A DNA stretch of 64,000 nucleotides, from positions 3,966,693 to 4,030,692 of the forward strand of contig NZ_LR733406.1 in the NCBI RefSeq assembly GCF_902506505.1, read 5' to 3'. How positions within the stretch are numbered: position 1 is the stretch's first letter; every line of letters starts with the position of its first letter. Origin of the DNA: Pseudomonas sp. 8AS. GTDB lineage: Bacteria > Pseudomonadota > Gammaproteobacteria > Pseudomonadales > Pseudomonadaceae. The translations under genes and the position numbers were made by a program. A model generated the notes under the pieces. The model ran no database searches, was not told where the DNA came from, and worked only from the letters and a program-made list of their open reading frames with translations. Shown one piece after another: positions 7,818-16,884 of the stretch.

Positions 7818-8870
7818 ATGTCCGACACAGCCCCGCCCAAGCCCGTATCCAGCGGCGAAAAATTCCGCAATTCCCAAGGGATCACTGCGATCAAGGATGG
7901 CCAGAAGCGTCGCGCTTCGGCTGAGCCGCAGACCGTCGAACCCAAGCCGAGCTGGCTGCGGGTCAAGGCACCTAGCGGCAGCCGCTTCGATGCGGTCAAG
8001 CGCAACGTCAGCGAGCATCGCCTGAGCACCGTCTGCCAGGAATCCCACTGCCCGAACATGGGCGAATGCTGGTCCAACGGCACCGCCACCATCATGCTGA
8101 TGGGTTCGGTCTGTACCCGTGCCTGCCGCTTCTGTGCGGTCGACACCGGCAACCCAAATGGCTGGCTGGACCAGGAAGAGCCGCAGAACACCGCCAAGTC
8201 GGTGGAGCTGATGGGCCTGCGCTACATCGTCCTGACCTCGGTGGACCGCGATGACCTGCCCGACGGCGGCGCCGCTCACTACGCCGCCTGCGTGCAGGCG
8301 ATCAAGGCCAATACGCCGCAGGTGGTGGTGGAAGCCCTGACGCCTGACTTCGATGGCGATCACGCGGCCATCGCCCGCGTGGTGGACTCCGGCCTGGAGG
8401 TCTTCGCGCAGAACGTCGAGACGGTCAAGCGCCTGACCCATGAAGTGCGCGACCCCCGCGCCGGTTACGAGAAGACCCTGGGCGTGCTGGAGCACGCCAA
8501 GCGCCATCGCCCCACGATCATTACCAAGACCAGCCTGATGCTGGGTCTGGGCGAGACCGACGAGGAAATCCTGCAGACCATGGATGACCTGCGCGCCATC
8601 GGCGTGGACATCCTCACCCTCGGCCAATACCTGCAACCCACGCGCAACCACCTGAAGGTACAGCGCTGGGTCAGCCCCGAGGAGTTCAACCGCTTGCGCG
8701 ACATCGGCCTGGAAAAAGGTTTCATGGAAGTCGCCGCCGGCCCACTGGTACGCTCCAGCTACCGTGCCGACCGGGTGTTCGAGAAGAACAACCTGGGCCT
8801 GGCCGCACCGGTCCAGGTGCCCGGTCAGCAGCAGGACGACAGCCTGATTCCGACGCTCAATCTGAACTGA
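7818..8870 (+). CDS. lipA: Lipoyl synthase LipA
   Basis: A 350-residue radical-SAM enzyme that inserts two sulfurs into protein-bound octanoyl groups. The auxiliary cluster ligands are Cys73, Cys78 and Cys84 (CQESHCPNMGEC) and the radical-SAM cluster ligands Cys99, Cys103 and Cys106 (CTRACRFC). The C-terminal RSSY motif, where Ser ligates the auxiliary cluster, is present as PLVRSSYRADR. I chose the ATG at 7818; the roughly 50-residue extension before the conserved core is common in pseudomonad LipA. It is convergent with lipB-ybeD rather than in an operon with them, separated by a bidirectional terminator. Confidence 0.96.
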   Translation: MSDTAPPKPVSSGEKFRNSQGITAIKDGQKRRASAEPQTVEPKPSWLRVKAPSGSRFDAVKRNVSEHRLSTVCQESHCPNMGECWSNGTATIMLMGSVCTRACRFCAVDTGNPNGWLDQEEPQNTAKSVELMGLRYIVLTSVDRDDLPDGGAAHYAACVQAIKANTPQVVVEALTPDFDGDHAAIARVVDSGLEVFAQNVETVKRLTHEVRDPRAGYEKTLGVLEHAKRHRPTIITKTSLMLGLGETDEEILQTMDDLRAIGVDILTLGQYLQPTRNHLKVQRWVSPEEFNRLRDIGLEKGFMEVAAGPLVRSSYRADRVFEKNNLGLAAPVQVPGQQQDDSLIPTLNLN

Positions 8871-8895
8871 TTCGAAGCTGGAAGGCCGAAAACGA

Positions 8896-8916
8896 CCCGA
8901 GCCTGCTTGGCTCGGG
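8896..8916. terminator. Bidirectional terminator between lipA and lipB
   Basis: Perfect 8-bp stem cccgagcc/ggctcggg with loop TGCTT, between the convergent lipA and lipB stops; followed by cgcttctt on the lipA strand. Confidence 0.8.
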
Positions 8917-8923
8917 CGCTTCT

Positions 8924-9541
8924 TCAGACGTAACCCAGGCGCTCGCGCAGGGCGCGCTCCAGACGTTGCGCCACCTCGTCGAGCGCAGGCGGGGTGTCGA
9001 GCAGATCCCTGAGCTGAACCATCTGCAAGCCGGCATAACCGCAAGGGTTGATGCGCCGGAACGGCGACATATCCATATCGACATTCAGCGCCAGGCCATG
9101 GAACGAGCAGCCATTGCGCACCCGCAGGCCCAGCGAAGCGATCTTCTCGCCCTTGACGTAGACCCCCGGGGCATCGGCCTTCGGCGCCGCCTCGACGCCA
9201 TAGCCGGCCAATACATCGACCAGCGCCCGCTCCATGGCGGTGACCAGGTCGCGCACCCCCAAGCCCTGGCGCCGCAGATTGAGCATCAGGTAGGCCACCA
9301 GCTGGCCGGGACCATGGTAAGTAACCTGGCCACCGCGCTCGACCTGCACCACCGGAATATCACCAGGGGCCAACAGATGCTCCGGCTTGCCGGCCTGGCC
9401 CTGGGTGAATACCTGAGGATGCTGCAGCAGCCAGATTTCGTCGGGGGTCGACGCATCGCGCTCGGCGGTGAAGCTGCGCATGGCTTCCAGGGTCGGCAGG
9501 TACTCCACCAACCCCAGGTGACGCACGACGAGCGCTGCCAC
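8924..9541 (-). CDS. lipB: Octanoyltransferase LipB
   Basis: A 205-residue enzyme transferring octanoate from ACP to lipoyl domains, upstream of LipA in the same pathway. The catalytic pair is Lys133 (GVYVKGEKIASLGLR) and Cys167 (INPCGYAGL); the RGGQVTYHGPGQ signature is at 69-80. The start is a GTG at 9541 that overlaps the last base of the ybeD TAG stop (TAGTG), so it is translationally coupled to ybeD. The next ATG is inside the conserved fold (MRSFTAER), which supports GTG as the true start. Confidence 0.94.
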   Translation of the reverse strand: MAALVVRHLGLVEYLPTLEAMRSFTAERDASTPDEIWLLQHPQVFTQGQAGKPEHLLAPGDIPVVQVERGGQVTYHGPGQLVAYLMLNLRRQGLGVRDLVTAMERALVDVLAGYGVEAAPKADAPGVYVKGEKIASLGLRVRNGCSFHGLALNVDMDMSPFRRINPCGYAGLQMVQLRDLLDTPPALDEVAQRLERALRERLGYV

Positions 9542-9819
9542 TAGAGCACCATGTGTACGCGGCCGGTGGCTTTCAGGTCGAGATGGATCGCCTGCAGCTG
9601 CTCCACGCCGGTGGCGGTGATCAGCACCTGCACGGAGAGGAAGCGGCCGTTGCGGCTGTCGCGCACCACCAGGCTGGTGGCGTCGAAGCCCGGCGCATGG
9701 CGCTGCATCACTTCGATCACCAGGTCGGTGAAGCCGTCGCCCGCTTCGCCGATCACCTTGATCGGGTAGCGCTCGCAGGGGAATTCGATTTTCGGGGCTT
9801 GGATATCGGTATCGGTCAT
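9541..9819 (-). CDS. YbeD/DUF493 family protein
   Basis: A 92-residue alpha/beta protein of the DUF493 (YbeD) family, beginning MTDTDIQAPKIEFPC and with the typical core YPIKVIGEAGDGF and FLSVQVLITATG. The family is found next to lipB in many gammaproteobacteria and has an ACT-like ferredoxin fold; a small-molecule-binding regulatory role linked to lipoate has been suggested but not shown. It overlaps lipB by one base. Confidence 0.9.
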   Translation of the reverse strand: MTDTDIQAPKIEFPCERYPIKVIGEAGDGFTDLVIEVMQRHAPGFDATSLVVRDSRNGRFLSVQVLITATGVEQLQAIHLDLKATGRVHMVL

Positions 9820-9853
9820 GGCTTCGGCAGGCTTTTGGCCTGTAGGCAAGAGC

Positions 9854-9873
9854 AGGCCCCAGGTACGGGGCCT
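9854..9873. other. Hairpin in the ybeD leader
   Basis: A 7-bp perfect dyad (aggcccc/ggggcct, loop AGGTAC) lies 35 bp upstream of ybeD in its presumed 5' leader. It may be an attenuator or the end of the upstream dacA transcript; no T-tract is present. Confidence 0.35.
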
Positions 9874-9953
9874 TGCACGGATGGGGCACGCGACGGTGCA
9901 TGCACCCTTAATAAGCCCGGCCGAGGATTTTTCAAGGCCTGCTGGCAGTTTGC

Positions 9954-9974
9954 GGACGCCCGGTAGGGGCGTCC
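9954..9974 (-). terminator. Hairpin after the PBP5/6 gene
   Basis: An 8-bp stem (ggacgccc/gggcgtcc, 5-base loop) lies 8 bp after the carboxypeptidase stop. It has no U-tract, so it is a weak or partial terminator; some read-through into ybeD-lipB is possible. Confidence 0.5.
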
Positions 9975-9982
9975 AGGCGACC

Positions 9983-11161
9983 TCAGTTGAACAGGCCGTA
10001 GAAGAACAGGCGGATGCCATCCCACAGGCGGCGGAAGAAGCCACCCTCCTCGACCGCTTCGAGAGCGATCAGATTGGCGCTGTGTACCACCTTGTCACCC
10101 AGCTTGACCTCGACCTTGCCGATCACGTCGCCCTGTTTGAGCGGCGCCACCAGCTGCGGCTCGACGGTCATGCTGGCTTGCAGCTGCTTGATCTGGCCCT
10201 TGGGCAGGGTCATGGTCAGGTCTTCGGCCAGGCCGGCCTTGACCTGACGCGTGGCGCCCTTCCAGACCTGGGCCTGGCTCAGTTCCTGGCCCTTCTTGTA
10301 GAAGGTCTGGGTCTCGAAGAAGCGGAAGCCGTAGGTCAGCAGCTTCTGGGTTTCCGCCGCGCGGGCCGACTCGCTGACGGTGCCGAACACCGCGGTGATC
10401 ATCCGCGCATTCTCACGCACAGCAGAAGCCACCAGGCAGTAGCCGGCTTCCTCGGTGTGGCCGGTCTTCAGGCCGTCGACGGTCTTGTCGCGGTACAGCA
10501 GCAGGTTGCGGTTGCCCTGCTTGATGTTGTTCCAGAAGAAGTCCTTCTGCGAGTAGATCGCGTAGTGCTCGGCGTCCTCGTTGATGATCGCGCGCGCCAG
10601 GATGGCCATGTCGTGGGCACTGGAGTAGTGCTCCGGGTGCGGCAGGCCGGTGGCGTTCATGAAGTGCGAGTTCTTCATGCCCAGGCGCTCGGCGGTCTCG
10701 TTCATCATGTCGGCGAAGGCATCCTCGCTGCCGGCGATGTACTCGGCTAGGGCGATGCTGGCGTCGTTGCCGGACTGGATGATGATGCCGTGCAGCAGGT
10801 CGTCCACCTTCACCTGGCTGTTCAGCGGCAGGAACATGGTGGAACCGCCGGAAGCCGCGCCACCGGTACGCCAGGCGTGCTCGCTGACGGGCACCAGGTC
10901 TTCCTCGCCGATCTTGCCCTTGCGGATCTCCAGGGTGGCGATGTAGGCGGTCATCAGCTTGGTCAGGCTGGCCGGCGGCAGGCGCTGGTCACTGTTGTTC
11001 TCCACTAGGACATTGCCGCTGGCGCCATCCATCAGCACATAGGACTTGGCCGCCAGCTGCGGCGGCGACGGGATCGCCTGGTCCTGGGCGGCCTGGGTGA
11101 GCGGCGCGCCGAGCAGCAGGGTGAACAGGGAAAGGCATCGGGCAAAGCGGGAGATATTCAT
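9983..11161 (-). CDS. D-alanyl-D-alanine carboxypeptidase (PBP5/6 family)
   Basis: A 392-residue periplasmic penicillin-binding protein that trims the terminal D-Ala from peptidoglycan stem peptides (dacA/dacC type). It has a Sec signal peptide (cut near TQAA), the active-site tetrad Ser65-Leu-Thr-Lys68, Ser130-Gly-Asn and Lys232-Thr-Gly, a C-terminal PBP5 beta domain and a final amphipathic membrane anchor (FFRRLWDGIRLFFYGLFN). All catalytic motifs are intact. It is the last gene of the leftward elongation cluster, 99 bp after rlpA. Confidence 0.93.
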   Translation of the reverse strand: MNISRFARCLSLFTLLLGAPLTQAAQDQAIPSPPQLAAKSYVLMDGASGNVLVENNSDQRLPPASLTKLMTAYIATLEIRKGKIGEEDLVPVSEHAWRTGGAASGGSTMFLPLNSQVKVDDLLHGIIIQSGNDASIALAEYIAGSEDAFADMMNETAERLGMKNSHFMNATGLPHPEHYSSAHDMAILARAIINEDAEHYAIYSQKDFFWNNIKQGNRNLLLYRDKTVDGLKTGHTEEAGYCLVASAVRENARMITAVFGTVSESARAAETQKLLTYGFRFFETQTFYKKGQELSQAQVWKGATRQVKAGLAEDLTMTLPKGQIKQLQASMTVEPQLVAPLKQGDVIGKVEVKLGDKVVHSANLIALEAVEEGGFFRRLWDGIRLFFYGLFN

Positions 11162-11260
11162 CCGTCTCTCTGAAATGGCTATTCAACAATGGCACAGGCA
11201 ACGCCAGGGCTGCCTGCATTCACCGCCTGCCCGCAACGGCGGGCGACGGACGAAGAAGGT

Positions 11261-12277
11261 TCAGTCGGCCCGCACCAGGGTCGGCTGACCGAGGTTGGCC
11301 AGGCGCACGCTGTCCTGCAGCTGCTGCGCCTCACCCTGCGTTTCGATCGGCCCCAGGCGTACCCGGTGCAGAATCTGCTGGTTGCGCACCACCGAGCTGA
11401 TAAAGGCCTTGGCAGGCACCGTCTCGCTCAGCTTCGCCTTGAGGAGCTCCGCAGCGTCCGGATTGGCGAAGGCGGCCACCTGGAGATACAGGCCAGAGGC
11501 TGCGACTGAATCGTTTTTTTTTGCGTCGATCTGCACCGGCAGCACGGCCGCGGCGTGCTGCTCGACGGGCGGCGTGTACTGCTCGATCGGCTGGCTGACC
11601 GGCTGAGCCACGGCCAGCGGCTGCGCGGCCGCAGGTTCGGCCATCTTCGGCTGGGCCAGCACCATCGGCACCGGGCGGCCCTGCTGGGCCCACCACTCGT
11701 GGGGATCGATACCCTCGACCTTGACCCGCGCGGTGCCGCTTTCGGCATAGCCGAGCTTCTTCGCCGCGGCGAAGGACAGGTCGATGATGCGGTCGGAGTA
11801 GAACGGACCGCGGTCGTTGACCCGCAGGATCACCGTGCGGCCGTTGTCCAGGTTGGTCACCCGCACATAGCTCGGCAGCGGCAGGGTCTTGTGCGCAGCG
11901 GTCATGCCGTACAGGTCATAGGCCTCGCCGTTGGCGGTGGCCTGCCCGTGGAACTTGGTGCCATACCACGACGCGGTGCCGGTGGCGTGGTAGCGCCGGG
12001 CATCGTTGATCGGGTAGTAGGTCTTGCCCAGCACCGTGTAGGGGTTGGCCTTGAGCCGGCCGTAGTGCGGCATCGGCACCGCATCGGGGATGCGCGACAC
12101 GTCGACATCCCACCAGGGCGCGCCGTCGCGGTGCGGGCGGCTGTAGTCGCCCGGCCCCGACACCGGGCCACCGGCGGGCACCGGCGGGGTCGGCTTGCTG
12201 GTGGTGCAGCTGACCAGGGCCAGGCCCAGGGCGGCGAAGGCCAGGCTGCGGCGGGCGAACGGCAGGACGCGCCTCAT
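11261..12277 (-). CDS. rlpA: Septal ring lytic transglycosylase RlpA
   Basis: A 338-residue outer-membrane lipoprotein (lipobox ending at Cys24, LALVSC). It has a double-psi beta-barrel domain (about 96-185; GTASWYGTKFHGQATANGE and the catalytic-region VNDRGPF) and a C-terminal SPOR domain (about 262-338; LYLQVAAFANPDAAELL) that binds denuded glycan at the septum. In P. aeruginosa RlpA cleaves naked glycan strands. ATG and the TGA of mltB overlap as ATGA. A run of nine adenines in the coding strand (11514-11522) lies in the linker just before the SPOR domain. Confidence 0.94.
   Translation of the reverse strand: MRRVLPFARRSLAFAALGLALVSCTTSKPTPPVPAGGPVSGPGDYSRPHRDGAPWWDVDVSRIPDAVPMPHYGRLKANPYTVLGKTYYPINDARRYHATGTASWYGTKFHGQATANGEAYDLYGMTAAHKTLPLPSYVRVTNLDNGRTVILRVNDRGPFYSDRIIDLSFAAAKKLGYAESGTARVKVEGIDPHEWWAQQGRPVPMVLAQPKMAEPAAAQPLAVAQPVSQPIEQYTPPVEQHAAAVLPVQIDAKKNDSVAASGLYLQVAAFANPDAAELLKAKLSETVPAKAFISSVVRNQQILHRVRLGPIETQGEAQQLQDSVRLANLGQPTLVRAD
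11514..11522 (-). repeat. Nine-base poly-A tract inside rlpA
   Basis: The coding strand reads GCA AAA AAA AAC, a homopolymer of nine adenines encoding Ala-Lys-Lys-Asn just ahead of the SPOR domain. In a GC-rich gene such a tract is exceptional and is a candidate site for replication or transcriptional slippage. The frame is open as sequenced. Confidence 0.8.
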
Positions 12278-13296
12278 CGACCGCTCCGCTTGGCCAGCAG
12301 CGCCTCGGACAGCTGATGCACGGCCATGGCATACATGCTGCTGCGGTTGTAGCGGGTGATCACGTAGAAGTTGGGCAGGCCCATCCAGTATTCCTCACCC
12401 TCGGCGCCGTCGAAGCGAAAGGCGGTGACCGGGATATCGTCGCGCAGCACGTCGGCGCTGGTCCAGCCCAGGGCACGCAGCTCGCCGACGTTCTTCACCG
12501 GGTCGAGGCCGACGGTCAGGCCGCTGTCGGCCTGCTCGCCCTTGACCTGGGCGCGGCTGACCACCGGCTCGCCGCTGACCCAGCCATGGCGCTTGAAGTA
12601 ACTGGCGACGCTGCCGATCGCATCCACCGGATTGCTCCAGATATTGATGTGGTTGTCGCCGTCGAAGTCCACCGCGTAGGCGCGGAAGCTGCTCGGCATG
12701 AATTGCGGCAGGCCCATGGCCCCGGCATAGGAGCCCTTCAGGGTCAGCGGGTCGACCTGCTCCTCGCGGCTCAGCAGGAGCAGCTCCTTGAGCTGCTGGC
12801 AGAAGAACTGCGCGCGCGGCGGATAATCGAAGCACAGTGTGGACAAGGCATCGAGGCCGCGCCAGCTGCCGGTATTACCGCCATAGAAGGTTTCCACGCC
12901 GATGATCGCGACGATCACCTGGGCCGGCACGCCGTACTCCTGCTCGGCGCGGGCCAGGGCCTCGGCGTTCTGGTTCCAGAAGTCCACGCCCTTGCTGATC
13001 CGCGCATCGGTGATGAAGATCGGCCGGTAGTCCTTCCACGGCTTGACCTTCTCCGCCGGGCGCGAGATGGCATCGAGTATTGCCTGCTTGCGCTCGGCCT
13101 CGCGGAACAGGGCCACCAGCTGTTCGCCGGCGAAACCGTGGTCGCGGGTCATCTCGGCGATGAACTCGGCCACCTGCGGCGAACCGTCGTAGTCGCCGGC
13201 CAGCGCCGTGCCGCTCAGGCCCAGGGCTGCGGCCAGGCCGATCCAATGAGTGCTGCGCATCAGCCAGCCGCGCCATGCCTGTTTCAAATTATTCAC
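12274..13296 (-). CDS. mltB: Lytic murein transglycosylase B family protein
   Basis: A 340-residue soluble or membrane-tethered lytic transglycosylase of the SltB/MltB family, cleaving the MurNAc-GlcNAc bond to anhydro products that feed the AmpD route. Catalytic Glu lies in IIGVETFYGGNTG; other family landmarks are GAMGLPQFMPSS and DFDGDNHINIW. The signal peptide ends around GTALA-GDYD without a lipobox Cys. The start is uncertain: I used the GTG at 13296, 5 bp after the rodA stop; an ATG 12 codons further in (13260) gives a more compact signal peptide. It sits in the pbp2-rodA cluster as in other pseudomonads. Confidence 0.9.
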   Translation of the reverse strand: MNNLKQAWRGWLMRSTHWIGLAAALGLSGTALAGDYDGSPQVAEFIAEMTRDHGFAGEQLVALFREAERKQAILDAISRPAEKVKPWKDYRPIFITDARISKGVDFWNQNAEALARAEQEYGVPAQVIVAIIGVETFYGGNTGSWRGLDALSTLCFDYPPRAQFFCQQLKELLLLSREEQVDPLTLKGSYAGAMGLPQFMPSSFRAYAVDFDGDNHINIWSNPVDAIGSVASYFKRHGWVSGEPVVSRAQVKGEQADSGLTVGLDPVKNVGELRALGWTSADVLRDDIPVTAFRFDGAEGEEYWMGLPNFYVITRYNRSSMYAMAVHQLSEALLAKRSGR

Positions 13297-13301
13297 TCTT
13301 A

Positions 13302-14447
13302 TCAAACCTGTGCGATCCATTTGCGATGGGTCTGGATCGCCATCAAAACCCCAAAACCTGACAACAGCGTCACCAAATGGGTTCCGCCGTAACTGATGAA
13401 GGGCAGAGGCACCCCCACCACCGGCAGCAGCCCGCTGACCATGCCGATGTTAACGAATACGTAGACGAAGAAGGTCATGGTCAGGCTGCCGGCCAGCAAC
13501 TTGCCGAACAGGGTCTGCGCCTGCGCGGTGATCATCAGGCCGCGGCCGATCAGCAACAGGTAGACCAGCAGCAGGATACACACTCCGACCAGGCCGAACT
13601 CTTCGCTCAGGACGGCAATGATAAAGTCCGTGTGGCTTTCCGGCAAAAAATCCAGATGCGACTGGGTGCCGAGCAGCCAGCCCTTGCCCAGCACGCCGCC
13701 GGAACCGATGGCCGCCTTGGACTGGATGATGTTCCAGCCGGTGCCCAGCGGGTCGCTTTCCGGGTCGAGGAAGGTCAGCACGCGCTGCTTCTGGTATTCG
13801 CGCAGGGCGAAGAACCACATGCCCACGGCGATCGGCACGATGGCCGCCAGCGCACCGAGAATCCAGCGCCACTGCAGGCCGGCCATGAACAGCACGAAGG
13901 CACCGGAAGCCAGGATCAGCAAGCCGGTGCCGAGATCCGGCTGCTTCGCGATCAGCACGAAGGGGATGACGATCAGTACCAGGCTGATGGCGATGTGCTT
14001 GAGCTTGGGCGGCAGGTTGTGCCGCGCCAGGTACCAGGCGATGGTCGCCGGCATGATGATCTTCATGAATTCCGAGGGCTGGAAGCGGATCACCCCGGGG
14101 ATGTTGATCCAGCGGGTGGCACCCATGGCCGTGTGGCCCATCACCTCCACCACCAGCAGCAGGCCGACCCCGAGCACATAGGCCAGTGGCACCCAGCGCG
14201 CCATGAAACGCGGCTCGAACTGGGCGATGACGATCATGCCGACCAGGCCCAGGCCGAAGGAACTGGCCTGCTTGATCAGCAGATCCCAGTTCTTGCCGCT
14301 GGCCGAATACAGCACGAACAGGCTGCCGGCGGCCAACACCAGGAGGATCAGCAGCAGCCAGCCGTCGATGTGCAGGCGCTGCAGCAGGGTGGCGCGGCGC
14401 TTGAACACGTCTTCCTGGGACAGGGTACGGTCGAAGTTACTGTTCAT
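13302..14447 (-). CDS. rodA: Rod-shape peptidoglycan glycosyltransferase RodA
   Basis: A 381-residue SEDS-family polytopic membrane protein that polymerises glycan strands during elongation together with PBP2. It shows around ten hydrophobic segments and the SEDS signatures KQPDLGTGLLILASG, FLPESHTDFIIAVLSEEFG and VGVPLPFISYGGT. The ATG at 14447 overlaps the mrdA stop as ATGA, a tight coupling expected for two subunits of one complex. Confidence 0.97.
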   Translation of the reverse strand: MNSNFDRTLSQEDVFKRRATLLQRLHIDGWLLLILLVLAAGSLFVLYSASGKNWDLLIKQASSFGLGLVGMIVIAQFEPRFMARWVPLAYVLGVGLLLVVEVMGHTAMGATRWINIPGVIRFQPSEFMKIIMPATIAWYLARHNLPPKLKHIAISLVLIVIPFVLIAKQPDLGTGLLILASGAFVLFMAGLQWRWILGALAAIVPIAVGMWFFALREYQKQRVLTFLDPESDPLGTGWNIIQSKAAIGSGGVLGKGWLLGTQSHLDFLPESHTDFIIAVLSEEFGLVGVCILLLVYLLLIGRGLMITAQAQTLFGKLLAGSLTMTFFVYVFVNIGMVSGLLPVVGVPLPFISYGGTHLVTLLSGFGVLMAIQTHRKWIAQV

Positions 14448-16369
14448 CGGCTGACACTCGCGGGTTCGACGACCGGCTCCGAGGCGCGGAACTCCGGCTT
14501 GAGCTGGCCGTCTTCGCCGAGCAGCCAGGCATCCATCACCTGCTTGACCACCGGTGCGGCCACGCCGGAGCCGGACTCGCCGTTCTCCACCATCACCGCC
14601 ACGGCGATCTTCGGATCGTTGGCCGGGGCGAAGGCGACGAACAGGGCGTGGTCGCGATGGCGCTCGGCCACCTTGGAGCGGTCGTATTTCTCGCCCTGCT
14701 TGATCGCCACCACCTGCGCCGTGCCGCTCTTGCCGGCGATCCGGTAGAGGGCCGAGTCGCCGACCTTGCGCGCGGTGCCGCGCGGACCGTGCATCACCTG
14801 TTCCATGCCGAAGCGGCCGTAGTCCCAGAACTTGGGGTCGCGCAGGACGATATCGGCCGGGGTCTCGACCGCATCGATGACCTCCTCGTCCATCAGCTGC
14901 TGCGAGGTCTTGCCCTCGGCCGTGCGCAGCAGGTGCGGGCGAATCCACTTGCCGCGCGTGGCCATCAGGGTCACTGCCTGGGCCAGCTGCAGCGGCGTGG
15001 TCTGCATGTAGCCCTGGCCGATGCCGAGGATCAGCGTCTCGCCCGGGTACCAGGGCTGGCGATAGCGCGCGCGCTTCCACTCGCGCGACGGCATCAGCCC
15101 GGGCGCCTCTTCGAACATGTCCAGGGAGACCTTCTGGCCCAGGCCGAAGCGGCTCATGTAGTCGTGCATGCGGTCCACGCCCATCTTGTGCGCAAGATCG
15201 TAAAAATAGGTGTCGTTGGAACGCATGATGGCGTATTCCAGGTTCACCGCGCCGTCGCCGCTACGGTTCCAGTTGCGGTATTTGTGGCTGTGGCCGGGCA
15301 ACTGGTAGTAGCCGGGGTCGTACACCCGTGATTGCGGAGTGACCACGCCGGCGTCCAGGCCGGATACCGCGACCATCGGCTTGATCGTCGAGCCCGGCGG
15401 GTAGAGACCGCGCAGCACGCGGTTGTACAGCGGCCGGTCGATGGAGTCGCGCAGCTCGGCATAGGCCTTGAAGCCGATGCCGGTGACGAAGGGGTTGGGG
15501 TCGAAGCTCGGCTGGCTGACCATCGCCAGCACCTCGCCACTGCTCGGTTCGATCGCCACCACCGCGCCGCGGCGCCCGCCCAGGGCCTGCTCGGCGGCCT
15601 GCTGCAGCTTCACATCGAGGCTCAGCACCAGATCGGCGCCCGGCTTCGGGTCGGTGCGCTTGAGTACGCGCAACACCCGGCCGCGGGCATTGGTCTCGAC
15701 CTCCTCGTAGCCCACCTCACCATGCAGCAGGTCCTCGTAGAACCGTTCGATGCCGGTCTTGCCGATATGGTGGGTGCCGCTGTAGTTGACCGGATCGAGC
15801 TCCTTCAGCTCTTTCTCGTTGATCCGCCCGACGTAGCCGACCGAGTGGGCGAAGTGCTCCTTCTGCGGGTAGTGACGCACCAGCTGGGCCACCACGTCGA
15901 CGCCGGGGAGGCGGAACTGGTTGACCGCGATCCGCGCGATCTGCTCCTCGGACAGCTCGAACAGGATCGGTACCGGCTCGAACGGCCGCCGCCCCTGGCG
16001 CATGCGCTTCTCGAACAGGGCGCGATCATCCGCCGTCAGCTGCAGCGCCTCGACCACCACATCCAGCACCTGCTGCCAGTCGCCGGCCCGCTCGCGGGTC
16101 ACGGTGAGGCTGAAGCTGGGGCGGTTGTCGGCGATGATCACCCCGTTGCGGTCGAAGATCAGGCCGCGGGTCGGCGGAATCGGCTGCACGTGGATGCGGT
16201 TGTTCTCCGCCAGGGTGCTGTGGTGCTCGTACTGGATAACCTGCAGGTAGTACAGCCGTGCAATCAGCACGCAGGTCAGCAGCAACACGGCCACGGCACC
16301 GACCACCACGCGCCGGCGTACCAGACGGGCGTCCTTTTCGTGGTCCTTGAGGCGGATCGGTTGCGGCAT
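14444..16369 (-). CDS. mrdA: Penicillin-binding protein 2 (transpeptidase)
   Basis: A 641-residue class B penicillin-binding protein of the elongasome. It has an N-terminal membrane anchor (about 21-43), a pedestal domain with RGLIFDRNG at 68-76, and the transpeptidase domain with Ser327-Thr-Ile-Lys330, Ser384-Asn-Asp and Lys547-Ser-Gly-Thr. Length matches pseudomonad PBP2. It overlaps rodA by 4 bp and follows rlmH after 38 bp. Target of mecillinam-type beta-lactams by family knowledge. Confidence 0.97.
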   Translation of the reverse strand: MPQPIRLKDHEKDARLVRRRVVVGAVAVLLLTCVLIARLYYLQVIQYEHHSTLAENNRIHVQPIPPTRGLIFDRNGVIIADNRPSFSLTVTRERAGDWQQVLDVVVEALQLTADDRALFEKRMRQGRRPFEPVPILFELSEEQIARIAVNQFRLPGVDVVAQLVRHYPQKEHFAHSVGYVGRINEKELKELDPVNYSGTHHIGKTGIERFYEDLLHGEVGYEEVETNARGRVLRVLKRTDPKPGADLVLSLDVKLQQAAEQALGGRRGAVVAIEPSSGEVLAMVSQPSFDPNPFVTGIGFKAYAELRDSIDRPLYNRVLRGLYPPGSTIKPMVAVSGLDAGVVTPQSRVYDPGYYQLPGHSHKYRNWNRSGDGAVNLEYAIMRSNDTYFYDLAHKMGVDRMHDYMSRFGLGQKVSLDMFEEAPGLMPSREWKRARYRQPWYPGETLILGIGQGYMQTTPLQLAQAVTLMATRGKWIRPHLLRTAEGKTSQQLMDEEVIDAVETPADIVLRDPKFWDYGRFGMEQVMHGPRGTARKVGDSALYRIAGKSGTAQVVAIKQGEKYDRSKVAERHRDHALFVAFAPANDPKIAVAVMVENGESGSGVAAPVVKQVMDAWLLGEDGQLKPEFRASEPVVEPASVSR

Positions 16370-16407
16370 CTGCGACTACTTGAGTGGGCGGCGTTTTTGG
16401 TGGCTGG

Positions 16408-16875
16408 CTACTTGTGATACGGGTGGCCGGACAACAGGGTCCAGGCCCGGTAGATCTGCTCGCCGATCAGGATGCGCACCAGCGGGTGCGGCAGGGTCAG
16501 CGGCGACAGTGACCAGCGCTGCTCGCTGCGCGCGCAGACCTCCGGTGCCAGCCCCTCGGGCCCGCCGACCATCAGGTTGACGGTGCGCGCGTCCAGGCGC
16601 CAGCGTTCCAGCTCGGCCGCCAGTTGCTCGGTACTCCACGGCTTGCCATGGACCTCCAGGGTGACGATGCGTTCCCCCGCCTGGACCTTGCTCAGCATGG
16701 CCTCGCCTTCCTGGCGGATCATCCGCGCCACGTCGGCATTCTTGCCGCGGGTGGTCAGCGGAATCTCGACCAGATCGAGGGCCAGCTCCGGCGGCAGACG
16801 CTTGGCATACTCCTGCCAGCCATCTTCCACCCAGCGCGGCATGCGCGAACCGACGGCGATCAGCTTAATACGCAC
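16408..16875 (-). CDS. rlmH: 23S rRNA pseudouridine1915 N3-methyltransferase RlmH
   Basis: A 155-residue SPOUT methyltransferase that methylates pseudouridine 1915 in helix 69 of 23S rRNA. It opens with RIKLIAVGSRMPRWVEDG, has the SAM-binding knot region VNLMVGGPEGLAPEV and ends in the family-typical EQIYRAWTLLSGHPYHK. The start is a GTG at 16875, fixed by the conserved N-terminus; a GGAG lies about 12 bp upstream. Confidence 0.96.
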   Translation of the reverse strand: MRIKLIAVGSRMPRWVEDGWQEYAKRLPPELALDLVEIPLTTRGKNADVARMIRQEGEAMLSKVQAGERIVTLEVHGKPWSTEQLAAELERWRLDARTVNLMVGGPEGLAPEVCARSEQRWSLSPLTLPHPLVRILIGEQIYRAWTLLSGHPYHK

Positions 16876-16884
16876 GTCAGCGAC

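Noticed and set aside
11261..12277. Programmed frameshift in rlpA at the A9 run
   Set aside because: The zero frame is fully open through both domains; no alternative product of known value and no stimulatory structure is evident, so only slippage heterogeneity is suggested.
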